Assembly (NCBI RefSeq): GCF_000003815.2
Contig: NC_049982.1
Coordinates: forward strand, 25,121,049-25,185,048
Source: Branchiostoma floridae
Lineage: Eukaryota; Chordata; Leptocardii; Amphioxiformes; Branchiostomatidae
Length of the DNA stretch: 64,000 nt
Direction: 5' to 3'
This document shows positions 1-10,745 of this stretch, one piece after another. Each line of letters opens with the position of its first letter. Position 1 is the stretch's first letter. Position numbers and translations under genes: made by a program. The notes under the pieces were generated by a model that saw only the letters and a list, made by a program, of their open reading frames with translations, had not been told where the DNA came from and searched no databases.

Positions 1-5
1 ACATG

Positions 6-587
6 TACGAGGGGCGTGCAATTAGTAATGGTCCTGACCCATTTCCCATAGCAGGAGATTAATGAAACTTGGCACAGTTATTAGTCTTTCTCTTCATAGG
101 AATCACCCAGAGTTATGCATTTCTCCCATCGTTTGATGCAGCTCTGGACACCGATTTTGTAGGACACCCCAGGTTGGTCCTCCAACTGATGCCTCATCAA
201 TGGCACAAGAGGGACGACCAGGTCTGGGAGCTGTTTCCACAGACTTCCAGCCACGTTTGAATTCAGGATGCCAGCGTTTTACAAGGTCATATGATGGGGC
301 ATCATCACCATAAGTTTCATTTATTTCATCAAAAGTCTTCTTTGGTGTGCGTCCTTTCAAATACAAAAACCGGATCACTGCGCGACACTCAACTGGTTCC
401 ATTTCACACCTGGTCCATTTCGCACCTGACTAAGTTCAAACACCAGTAAATCAGAAACCACAATTAGTTCAGAGCTGTCTTTTGCAACATAACCCATAGA
501 GATGTGAATTATTACACAGACAAAATTTCATTTAGATCAGACAACTAGAAGTGGGTCAGGACCATTACTTATTGCACGCCCCTCGTA
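6..587 (-). mobile_element. Non-autonomous mariner-type element
   Basis: Terminal inverted repeats of about 35 bases lie at 6-41 and 552-587, reading TACGAGGGGCGTGCAAT inward, with about one mismatch. The outer TA on each side fits the TA target duplication of Tc1/mariner elements. Minus-strand positions 103-402 encode a truncated transposase N terminus with the mariner helix-turn-helix segment (TPKKTFDEINETYGDD, then VKRWHPEFKRG and SVETAPRPGRPS). No catalytic DDD region is present, so the copy cannot mobilise itself but could be moved in trans by an intact relative. Confidence 0.88.
103..402 (-). pseudogene. Truncated mariner transposase (HTH region only)
   Basis: An open frame of 99 codons inside the element at 6-587. 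It matches the N-terminal DNA-binding region of mariner transposases (GDDAPSYDLVKRW, PRPGRPS) and then runs into unrelated sequence. The catalytic domain (about 200 further residues with the DD34D triad) is missing, so it is a deletion derivative. Confidence 0.8.
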
Positions 588-723
588 TATGCATAGGTTA
601 TATATACATTTGTATATGCCCGTTTGACAACATTTTGTCCATGATTCAGATAGTGTAGATATTTTTATATATAATGCAAAATTGCGATTAATTTTGCCCA
701 AAAACCACCACAAAGCAAAACTT

Positions 724-1984
724 CTTTTAGTCTACCATGTACATTTTTTTGGCTATTATCTTTAACAAATAGAGAATTGAACTACACAAGAAACTGATTA
801 CGTTTCTTGTAATTCGAAGATTGGATAAAACTGGTCTCGAGTGAAGCAAGGAGTGATGCAATACTATAGACATAAGTTGATTTTGAAGGAATTTTTTATT
901 GAACGTCACAAAGTATCTAAAATATAATAGATCTGAGCAATTCTATGTACCACAGGAATGCTATTGTGTTCGTTCCTCGTTACATATTATGCGTATTTTT
1001 CAAACATTTGATTTCTTTCTTCACAAAAAAGCAATTCTTGTCTTCACTACAACAAAACTCACCCATAACTGTGGCCACGCATACCTATGTTGCTAGTACG
1101 AAAACTATACACTTTTTATTATTGATACCAATTCCTATATCTACAAAAGCAGACCATAATGTAGGTTATTTAGACTCACAAAAAGTCATCACTGAGTGTT
1201 CATGGTCTCCTGTTTAGAAAAAGAAATGGTACGATTGTGCCATGGTAGATTCGGTGTTTGTATAGTACGTTGTACTGAATCTGTGCTTAATCTCTGACAA
1301 AAGGGAAATACAGCAACACTACATATTCTATATCTGTATCTATATAGCCGATGTAACCACCATTCGGCGAAACCACATTCTAGCTTCAAGACTCGAGTAT
1401 TGAGCAGGCTTGTGAAAAATTCTCCAGTGTTCTCTAGTTGTTGTATGTAGATTGATCCCAGGAAAACTCATACACTGTAGTGTTGTCTGGCAACATTTTA
1501 TATTGTAGATATCTTGTTAAGAACAGTCTTGTGTTTGAAGCAGGTTTATCATCATAGTTTGTCGACTGCTACTCGATGAAGTAGGTGTTTGTTTTATTCA
1601 TAGGTGGCCCTCTTTATTGTTGTTTCTCTCCCATTTTGTCCAAGCCTCATTTAATGTTTATTCCCAGCATACACGCGCATGTTGCGCTTGAAGCATAACA
1701 CCATACTGCGTTGCCATCACACCATAGCTGCTATTTACAAAGCCTGAAAAACATAAAGACGCATATCATTCTGCGGTAACCATTACAGTCATTTTCGGGT
1801 AACGATCGTTTATTAGAAACATGTTATACTATGTTGAGTAACACATTACTGTTCGCCATTTCTGTACTGTATTCTTTGCAATACATGCTGAGTTTTTTCT
1901 TAGCATTGGCACACATGTAAATTTTACACACGGGGAAAGAGACATGTACAAAGATTCTTAATCATAATTTTGGTTGATGTACTT
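724..1984. repeat. Duplicated flank, copy 1 (3' flank of gene A)
   Basis: This stretch has no convincing coding exon. Positions of about 760-890 and 1200-1640 are clearly similar, base for base with small indels, to about 3045-3165 and 3450-3800; for example TCGAAGATTGGATAAAACTGG matches TCGACGATTGGATAAAACTGG. It is the downstream flank of micro-gene A and was duplicated together with the gene to give the B unit. Confidence 0.75.
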
Positions 1985-2237
1985 TCAAACACACTTGGAG
2001 CCATGGCTGCAAGATCCGCGGTCATAGTTCCCTCCCTTACAACCGCCGTGTTCGCGTCCTCCGCCAGACGACTTTCCACCCTTGTGCCGCGGACCCCGTG
2101 TTGTAATTCGCGGACCGCCTGTCTCTGGCCCTGCCTCTGGTACCGCCGGACTTGATACCTTGAGCCCCAGAGACCTTCTTAGTAATAGTAGTAGTAACCG
2201 TTACTGTGACTCCTCCATCTTTTCCATTGCCTGCCAT
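1985..2237 (-). pseudogene. Micro-gene A: AQG-module peptide, frameshifted
   Basis: An ATG at 2237 in a good start context opens MAGNGKDGG, then a Thr/Val stretch and two AQG modules: SGAQGIKSGG ... NYNTGSAAQG, followed by KSSGGG ... GNYDRGSCSHGSKCV and a stop at 1985. The second module is in another frame. One extra base near the AAGGGTGGAAAG stretch (about 2065-2075) breaks the frame, and the length of 253 bases is not a multiple of three. Compared with neighbours B and C, the membrane segment is absent and the tail ends at KCV instead of KCVIL, so the prenylation box is lost. It is either a decaying copy or carries an assembly error; a small intron cannot be excluded. Confidence 0.6.
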
Positions 2238-2999
2238 TCTTTCCTTTTGGTTTTTGTGGTATGGATACACTGAGAATCTGAGCTTGTGTTTCTCGAGTGA
2301 ATTTTCCTCAGAGTCTACTGTTACCTTGGACAGAGAGAAACACGATACCCAAAAATGGGGATTACCATTGACAAGCCCAGGGGTAATTTGCAGTCACGGA
2401 CAAACATTTCAGAGTTATTAAATATTATCTAGATTTGTTTTCATAAACAATTCTTGTGTCATTTAATTTGTTTCATATTTATGTAATTTGTTTCATACTT
2501 ATGTCATTTGCTTCATACTTATCAAAATAGTATTAACGTTAGGTAGGCACTGCGATGTGATATTGCGTAACTCCGGATCCCCTCAAATATATTCTTTCGA
2601 ACGAAACATTATTAGAATATGCACTGATTAAAAGAGTCGTTTTTGAGAATTGAACACTTAGTTTTATTTTCTTCGATATCAGAATCATTTTGACAAGTGT
2701 AAAAACAGGAATTTTTGCGATACAGTATTTGGATGACGTGGCCTTTGCAAGAAAATTCTATAGCACGCGGCCATCTTGTTCCTACCGTCTTGTCAGACTT
2801 CCTAATTTGAAGTGTATGTTAACGTCATGTAATCGAACGAATTTTGTTTGCTAACATTCTTTTAAGACCCAAAAAATCTGTAAAGACTTGCATCGTAGAA
2901 AGGCTCGTAAAAGACTAGTTCCTGTAAACGGTTGGGAGCTTTGGAGTAGGTGTGTTACTTTGTATGCAGGTTAACACACAAAAGCACCATGCATTCACT

Positions 3000-3870
3000 G
3001 GTACTGCAAAACTTCTTTCAGTCTGCCTTGTACATTTGTTATAATAATCCTTAACAAATATGGAAATGGACTACACAAGGAACTGTTTACTTTTCTGGTA
3101 ATTCGACGATTGGATAAAACTGGTCTGAGTAAAGCTAGGAGTAAAGCAAAAAACATAAGTTGATNNNNNNNNNNNNNNNNNNNNNNNNNNNNNNNNNNNN
3201 NNNNNNNNNNNNNNNNNNNNNNNNNNNNNNNNNNNNNNNNNNNNNNNNNNNNNNNNNNNNNNNNNNNNNNNNNNNGGAAGATTTCCATGCCAAAAGTTAT
3301 TTCTTTCTTCACAACAAAACTCGCAGATACACCCACACATGCCTATGTTGCAAATATGAAAACTACACTATTCAATTATAGCGATTCTTATATCAGCAAA
3401 AGCAGGTCATATTGTGATTTATTCAGACTCACTTAAAGTCGTCATTATATATGGTCTCCTGATTAGAAAAAGAAATGGTACTATTGACTGTGCCAAGGTA
3501 TAATCGACGTTAGTAGAACTGAACATGTGCTTAATATCTGACAAAAGAGCACACACAACACTTCATATTAAGCTTTGAGACTTGGACATAGAGGAGGCTT
3601 GTACAAATGTTTCTTAAGTTCTCTAGTTGTTGTTTGTAGACTGATCCCACGATATAGCCATCTTGATGAGAACTCCGTTGTCTTTAAAGCAAGTTTATGA
3701 TTGCAGTTTGTCCATTCCTTGTCGATAAAGCAGGTGCTTTGCCCAATCCATATGTGCCCCTCTGTTTTGTCGTTGCCCCCATTTTGTCCAAGCCCCGCTG
3801 TTGTAGCGCGCCCGTTTAGTCCCAGTATGTTGTGGTTGGAGTAGAAAACCGCACAGCTTTGCCAGCACAC
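3000..3870. repeat. Duplicated flank, copy 2 (3' flank of gene B)
   Basis: Second copy of the segment described at 724-1984, diverged by substitutions and small indels and interrupted by a run of Ns. It shows that A and B arose as one tandem duplication of gene plus flank. No coding exon is seen. Confidence 0.72.
3165..3275. other. Assembly gap (111 Ns)
   Basis: A run of 111 undetermined bases inside the duplicated flank. The gap probably results from the assembler's difficulty with the tandem duplication. Confidence 0.99.
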
Positions 3871-4136
3871 CATATCTGCTATCTACATAGCCTGAAAAAC
3901 ATAAATCATAAAGATCAATATCATTTTCAAGTAACAACTATTACCATTAAGATTATTTTGGGGCAATGAGCGTTTGTTGGATACCTCTTATAGACGCTAT
4001 TGGAGCAACCCTACTGTTTGCCATTTTTGTGTTAGTATATTTTACAATGCATAAGCTCAGCTTTTTCTTGTAAATTATACTCACAAGGAAAGAGACATAT
4101 ACAAGAATGTCGAATCACCATTTGTGTTAGAATGCT

Positions 4137-4322
4137 TTACAAGATGACACATTTAGAGCCCTGGCTGCACGACCCGCGAGTATAGTTTCCGTCACTGCAC
4201 CCTCCACTTCCACCGCCGGACGATTTGCAGGCTTGTACGGTGCAAACGATAATAATAACAACAACCACAACAGCGGCAACCATTATCGCAATGGTCCACC
4301 CAAGACCAATTGCTGCGACCAT
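4137..4322 (-). CDS. Micro-gene B: single-pass membrane peptide with CVIL CaaX tail
   Basis: An intronless frame of 61 codons. Residues 1-30 are almost wholly hydrophobic (IAIMVAAVVVVVIIIV), a strong transmembrane segment. A hydrophilic tail follows: ACKSSGGGSGGCSDG, then NYTRGSCSQGSKCVIL. The C-terminal CVIL fits a CaaX box; X = Leu is the class preferred by geranylgeranyltransferase I, which implies a cytosolic C terminus and fits the Lys/Arg residues after the membrane segment. The start was chosen by alignment with gene C, whose ATG lies at the same place after TTTGAAA; an in-frame ATG at 4400 would add 26 residues. The flank from 4490 to 4740 is similar to 5130-5420 upstream of C. I recognise no named family; the function is unknown. 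Confidence 0.68.
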   Translation of the reverse strand: MVAAIGLGWTIAIMVAAVVVVVIIIVCTVQACKSSGGGSGGCSDGNYTRGSCSQGSKCVIL

Positions 4323-4807
4323 ACTTTCAAACATTGTCGTCAGAATAGAAAAGAATTGCAACGTCTCAAACTTTGTCCAGTTTCTCAAAAGCTTCTCCAA
4401 GTCCAGTCGAAGAAGAAGTGCGCCTTTTCAGATTGCAACATCACCTTTTATTCATAGTTTGGCGGGATTCCCCGAGAAGCTCTTACATGTTATCATGGCA
4501 TTGGTCGACTGCTGCATTACATCATTGGAACACATTTTTAGCCAATGAACTCATTACAAAGTCTACATATTGGTTAGGAAACTAAAGATTTTTAAAAGAA
4601 AACTTTCAAGTAGACGGCAATGGCACCATATTTGACTAGAACTTTTTTATTTTTAAATTACCCAGAATCTAGAATTGAATGATCTACTCAGAAACAATGT
4701 CCAGATATGGTAGGCCAGAATGACTTTATCCACTCTATCTATCCGCAAAGTTCAAATTGGTAAATGAGAAAAAAAAGTTTAAATTACAATGTATTTCCGT
4801 GGCTTCT

Positions 4808-4966
4808 TCAAAGGATGACACACTTGGTCCCCTGGCTACCAGACCCACGGGTGTAGTTTCCGTTACCGGAGTCACCCTCACCGCCCGACGACTTGCACCC
4901 TTGAGCAATGATAACGAAGATAATGAATACTGCAAACACAATGAGTGCGATTTGGTAATCTTCCAT
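4808..4966 (-). CDS. Micro-gene C: single-pass membrane peptide with CVIL CaaX tail
   Basis: An intronless frame of 52 codons. MEDYQ is followed by a hydrophobic segment (residues 6-20, IALIVFAVFIIFVII), then AQGCKSSGG and the tail NYTRGSGSQGTKCVIL. The last four residues form a CaaX box of the geranylgeranyl type. The AQG ... GSGSQGTK part is the clearest example of the module that also begins genes D, E and F. Membrane segment plus C-terminal lipid suggests a small protein lying on the inner face of a membrane. It is a tandem duplicate of B: the coding tail, the region before the ATG and the flank further upstream (5130-5420) all correspond. Agreement of two diverged copies on start, tail and CVIL supports real coding. 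Function unknown. Confidence 0.72.
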   Translation of the reverse strand: MEDYQIALIVFAVFIIFVIIAQGCKSSGGEGDSGNGNYTRGSGSQGTKCVIL

Positions 4967-5429
4967 GATTTCAAATTACTTTTTTCTTTCGAAGAAAAAA
5001 GCAGTGCGACGTCCCTAAGTGTGCTCTTCAAGCTTCCTTTGTCAAAGGATGAAACGTCGTACGTTTCTGGCTGCCTTTAGGTCATTTTCTTTGCCTGGGT
5101 AATCCCCAAAAGAACTTACATGGTACTTGTAACCATTTCATTGGTCGACTGTTGCTTCACATCATTTCCACACATTCTTGAACGATAGAATCATTATTCA
5201 CACTGGCTGCCAAAACTAAAGAAAACTGTCCCCTTTTCAAAACTTCTAAGTAGACAAAAGTACTTATATGTATGACAACATTGTTTCCTTTCATTCTTAG
5301 ATATTGAATGTAGAACCAATAATTTATGAAAAAAACTTTAAGTGAGATTTTCTTTCCAAATGCAGAAATAATATGCAAGTCCGAAAACAGTACGCCAGAA
5401 TAAGTGAATCCTTGATATGCAATACCCAT

Positions 5430-8400
5430 TATTTGTGAGCGCTACAAGTCACACTGTGTGGCAAATATGGCCGCCCCAATGTATGCACTAAACTGTCAGA
5501 GATACAATGTGCCTGCAACAGAGTGTGTCTTATTGGCGGTAATATGCCCATGCAAACCATTCACCATGTATAAGTACACACCCATATGGCCGTGTTTTCA
5601 CCAAATATGTTTGTCTCTTCTCATTTACAATGTCTGAAAGTTGCTATTCCATTGGTATTTAGTATGTAACGTTATATAATGAAACACATTTATCAGCAAA
5701 ACATTCATTCCGTATATGTGCCGCATACGTACGTCAATGGCCGTTTCGTACTTTTAACGTATACGTTAATGTCCTTACGTTGATGGCCAAAAACGAGATT
5801 CACTGGATAACATTACATGAAAAGCTGCCATGGCCATTCTCAAAAAAAGGGGGATAACTTACGCTCGTATGTGCCTAGAGCTCTACTATACTGTTCACTG
5901 ATTATCTATCCTAAATGCTGTATGCCATAAGTTATCTGGATTCGTATGTATTGAAAACACAACAAAAAATACACCAACAATCGACGAGATCATAATTCTT
6001 TTAATAGTTCTATACTTGACAAGTTACATTAAAAAATTCGATAGCTTCATTTTGAAGACACGAATTACTTAGCCCAGCCGAGAGCCCTACTTATGCCCCA
6101 CGCCGTGTAACAATAACACTGCTCGACAGCTTGTTCCATGATCCAGTTCAGACTGTATTATTTACACGTTCTTTACTCGACAGGTACACTTGGCCCTTCG
6201 CTAGCAGCCAATTTGACGTCTCTTCTGTACTATTTGGATTATATTCCCATCGGAAAGCAGCCTGGAAATTGTGCACGACTGATTCAGAGCGTCTAAATCT
6301 TCGAAGAGATTTCAACGTTTGGTAAGTTCCATTTTTGTTTCGTACCATGTCAGGTGTATTTCCTAACTTCTTTACTCCCCACCATTCCCCCAGCTGTTAT
6401 CGGTCAATACTTGCTACACTTAACACCAAGGTTCGTCACATCATTTACGAATTCTCTGTATCAAAATAGAAGGTATAAACGTTAGCAAAGAACCAGCACT
6501 GCCTAGTCAGAACGGGCAATAAATGAAACACGGGCGTCTAGTTGTAATCATTCTTTTAGTATAATGTGCAGGTCGTTTTGCTCAGGGGGAAGCTTGTTAT
6601 TTGAAAACGGGTATGTCATAGATATTGTGTTCAAATTCTTCAATTTGTAACGTAATTTGGTAAGGTAAGGCTTTTGTTAACTTCAGGTGAATTTTCTACG
6701 CAAATATGGTAGGTTTTATGATGATCTCGAGCGATATAGTGGGATAATTTTAGGTTAGAAGATCGTCTGTACGCTGTGTGACACCCACTCCCGGGGTGAG
6801 GCCATTTTGTCGGGGGCCTGACAAGGTCTTTCACACATGAACTGTGTTGCGTAGGTCTACCATAGCAACCTTGACTCTTTTGTTGGTCATTTTGACGTAA
6901 AATTGTGTCCATTGCTTATGGTGTTCTATGTGGGTCTCGGGTGTTCTCGTACATTTTTGTTTCGTTGCGACTAGCATAGCGACACTGTGATATTTCTTCA
7001 TTTAGGCGGAAAACCCCAGACCTCATCTTGCCCTAGCTTTGTTTATGTCTGACATGTATTCAAATGAGCTATAACCAAGGTACAGCAGCTTTGCTACGAC
7101 CATAAATCCTAGTGTAAACCAAACGAGGTTATGTCGGATAGGTGTTGTGTCATTAATTTCACAATGTCGTCAAGTGAAATTTCTCAAGTTCTGAGATGCA
7201 ACAATACACGTCAATGACATGTTCTATAGACCACGCAGACCTTCAGTGTTCTATCTACTCGTATCGTAAGGAAATCGCTTTCTTTTTACTGAGAAAATAG
7301 TTTTCATTTTGAGTACAATGTGTATTTCTTGTCAGTCCCTAGTCCTTCACTCAAATATCTAGTACGTGTCCTTCAAGGGGCCAACACCTTAGGTGATTTG
7401 TCTGAAACGAATTTATTCTGCTAAACGAGAATTAGAGAAACATTTCTCGATTTTCTTCATCTAAAATGTGGGTTATAAACCATATCTAGCCTATATTTTA
7501 ATGTTTAGACTTCCAGATTTATTGTTTTTTTGTTTATTTAGTGTAGTAATAGCGTCGGTTTGGGTGCGTCCGGTTTCGAAGGCCCCCTTTCAAAGACGGG
7601 GTCGACTGTAAGGGTACGCTTGTAGCCAAGCATCGCTTTACAACATGCCTTTGTTGTTAGGTATTCAGGTACCCTCCTTTTGATTGATGACCCAAATAGC
7701 ATATCAATGAGTCTACCAACATGTCAACAAATATCTAATATATATAGGAGAAAATCCGCGCAAAAAATTACAAATTTGAAGGACGAAAAATCAAGATGTG
7801 TGTTGATGTATGAGTAGAACATTAACGTCGAATATGATATTGGGTCAGTTGCTAGTACTGACCAGGTGAGATTTTGATCCTTAAGTTTTGTTGAAGGTGA
7901 ACCGTTTTCAAAGAGAGGTCAAGACACCCTTTCTGTTGCTATGAGACCTTTTTTTATCAAGACAAAGACTTGAGAGGTGTCAGCTGATTGATGTCCTTGG
8001 AATGTTTGGATATAGCGCACCTGTACAGAGACTTGTATATCAGGCTGGGGCCCAGAAAAAGGGGTTTTTTACTCCCGTCTGCAAGTCGGAGAGCGCTTAG
8101 AAACCATCCACTATACAGTTTTAGTAGCTTTGTTTGAACTTGTATGCATGATAAACCATTTGATATGTCGTATTTGAAAATACTGGCTATTATCTGGATA
8201 TGTTTTGGGTGTAAATTTAGTCTTTTCGATCGTCTTTCTCTATAGGAAAGGTGGAAAAAATTGCTGAGAGAGATATACAAGCTACTAAATACTACAAGCA
8301 GATTTAAGTTGTTTCACAGGCCTTATTGATTATTGTTAATGATAATTTGTAATATCATGTAGATATGATATAGGATTATCTTCATGTAATTCAATACTGA

Positions 8401-9880
8401 TAATTTTCGTTTTTACTTTTTCTTGCCATGTAAAAACAGAATCTGATGTAGGTCATTATCTGTTAACGTATGACGACAATGATTTAGCAAATATATATGA
8501 TAGTCTCTGAAAATAAAGTTATTGTTTTTAGTATGTGTTTTCATTGTATTATGAAATTATGTTTGTCGCTGATACATTTTGAACACGAAGAAATGGCAAT
8601 CTTTTTATCTCAGATCAATTAATACCCCTGACGAAAACATAAAAAAGCACTGAAACATACGAAAAAACTATGAATAAGGTCGTATTTTGCCGTATACAAT
8701 TTTACAGATACTGCATCAATATATTTTCCATATTAACAAAACACAGTATATACCATCTTTAGTTAAAACATATCAAGCCCTAAACACATGCTTGTGTGTT
8801 GAATCTGATATGAAATTATTAGCTATATCGGTGTAAACTACACGTAGTTACAATGGTTAAATTATGCCATACACAAGTTTCAACAATTCCAGTGTTTCCA
8901 TGACAACTGGTGATTATTGGGATGGCAATTATCTCTGATTTCTTATTATTTCACAAACATTTTAAATGATACTGCAGACAGATAGGCAATGTTGTGTACT
9001 TCAATGGGATCTAAACTTCTGCGGCGTGCCTCCCGCTGAATTCGTCCCATTCCAATGTCAATCATATGTTAAGGGGGTTAGAAAGAGAACTTTTTTTCTG
9101 ATTTTGTTCGTGTCTTGTGCTAGCAAAGTCTTTTTTTCAAAAACAGTGTGTCTTAATGGCTATTTTTTTTTACCGAAAGGGGTCTATCTGTTCCAAACAG
9201 TCTGTCTTGTCAAAAATTCAAGGGGAGCATGGAAACAGCATGGAACAGCGCAGAGCAACTACGATCACGTGGGTTGGGGGTCAAAATTAAGGCTTCTGAT
9301 TGGTCAACTTTCACCTAGGTGGTGTTATGTATCGTCGTTGTACCATTTTGTCAACATAACATGACAGCTAGACTGTAACTTGATTAATGGTTATTCCTCT
9401 CGAAACCTTGCTGTATTTGGGAATTTGGGGAAACCGCATATGCATCTAACGTTAAAACTAGATTTTTTGTCCATTTCTTCCTTTTGTAATTTCAAAATGT
9501 TCGCACGCATACGTCTAATATATGCGTTTGGTATATATATACTCTGTATTGCTCTGTTAGAAAAAAGACACTAAAACAAACACTTGTAAAGAGGATACAA
9601 AGGGTGTATTGTATGTGACAGACAGACATGTTGAAGGAAGTATTAACGTTACAGACAAATTGCAAGAAAAACAAGGGACAGCGTTTTTACTGATTACAGA
9701 AGTGTGGCTGTAGTATTACAGTCATACAAGTAGCTTTCTATATGACTATGATCTTTAGACGCACGTATACTCTTGAGGCTTTTCTCTCCCTCTGATTTGT
9801 AACTATGCACAGGTAGAAATGGATCATGTGCATAGTTACAAATCAGAGGGAGTATTTCTACATAAAACGTTACATTTAAA
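5430..9880. other. Gene-poor stretch
   Basis: About 4.4 kb of AT-rich DNA in which I see no convincing exon. The only hint is an open stretch at 6131-6325 on the plus strand that ends in a plausible donor (TTTGGTAAGTT), but its product resembles nothing I know. Short open frames elsewhere have no splice signals or recognisable motifs. Confidence 0.55.
9786..9852. repeat. Perfect 25-base inverted repeat (hairpin)
   Basis: Bases 9786-9810 (beginning CTCCCTCTGATTTGTAAC) are the exact reverse complement of 9828-9852, with a 17-base loop. No equivalent hairpin is seen at the related flank of gene E. It may be a small foldback insertion or an inverted duplication. Confidence 0.9.
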
Positions 9881-10745
9881 TGCAAAAAAAGTGTGCTATT
9901 CTGTGACTTGCCAACCTGGAGAAACTGTTCACGGAGTACACATTGTACATGTAGTATTCACCCCTTTATTGTTGTAGCCTGTACATGTAGCTTTCACCTT
10001 TCTGTCGTACTAATATGAACTCTCTTCCATCCTATTATGTCACAATTTATACGGAAGATAGAAATGTTGGAGAAAATATTGTAAGAGCGTAAAGCTTTTC
10101 ACTGATATCAATATCTAGTAAAGTAGTTTTACAGTTGATGGAATTCGACAGGACTATATAGGCTATACCTTTGACGTATAAATTGTCTACAGGTATACAA
10201 TCCCACTCTGACATATTAACTTAAATACACAGATAGAAGTAAGCATACAACACACTGGGACTCAGAAATGCCATATATACTATCATATAGAGCGATAGTA
10301 AAGTAAGACATAAAGCACCAAACATACCGAAATCTATTTTGGGTTGCTAGTACAGCGTGCTATTGCTTTTTAACACCGCTTACTCAAATCTGAATAATTG
10401 AAGGATTATTCATGTTAGTTTTGATTCCATTTTCTTGGTATCAACGTTAGCTATTTAGGAAAACTGTGGTTTCAATCGGTATCTTGTATAGGAAAAGCCA
10501 GTATGAACTTATAATGTAGTTTGTTTACACATGGAAACAAGCAAAGAATGGAAACAACCATGGAAAAAAGCAAATCATTATTGTAATACAGCGGTCAACA
10601 GAGCAGTGCAATATAAATGGTAAATTAGCAGACCTTTTTTAATACACATTTGTGTCTATTCTATGCAATCCACGCAAGCTACATGTCTGATTTCGCTATC
10701 TCTAAGAGGAAACAGGTCTGTTGTATGTTGTGTCATGCCGTTGGC

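Noticed and set aside
2995-3381. Reading frames running through the N gap.
   Set aside because: They exist only because undetermined bases contain no stop codons.
5157-5429. Minus-strand reading frame beginning MGIAYQGFTYSG, superficially like the AQG module.
   Set aside because: The DNA here corresponds to non-coding flank at 4490-4740 upstream of gene B, and the frame is not kept there.
6131-6348. Overlapping open frames on both strands near a donor-like GGTAAGTT.
   Set aside because: No known motif, no acceptor partner, and both strands equally open; not enough to call a gene.
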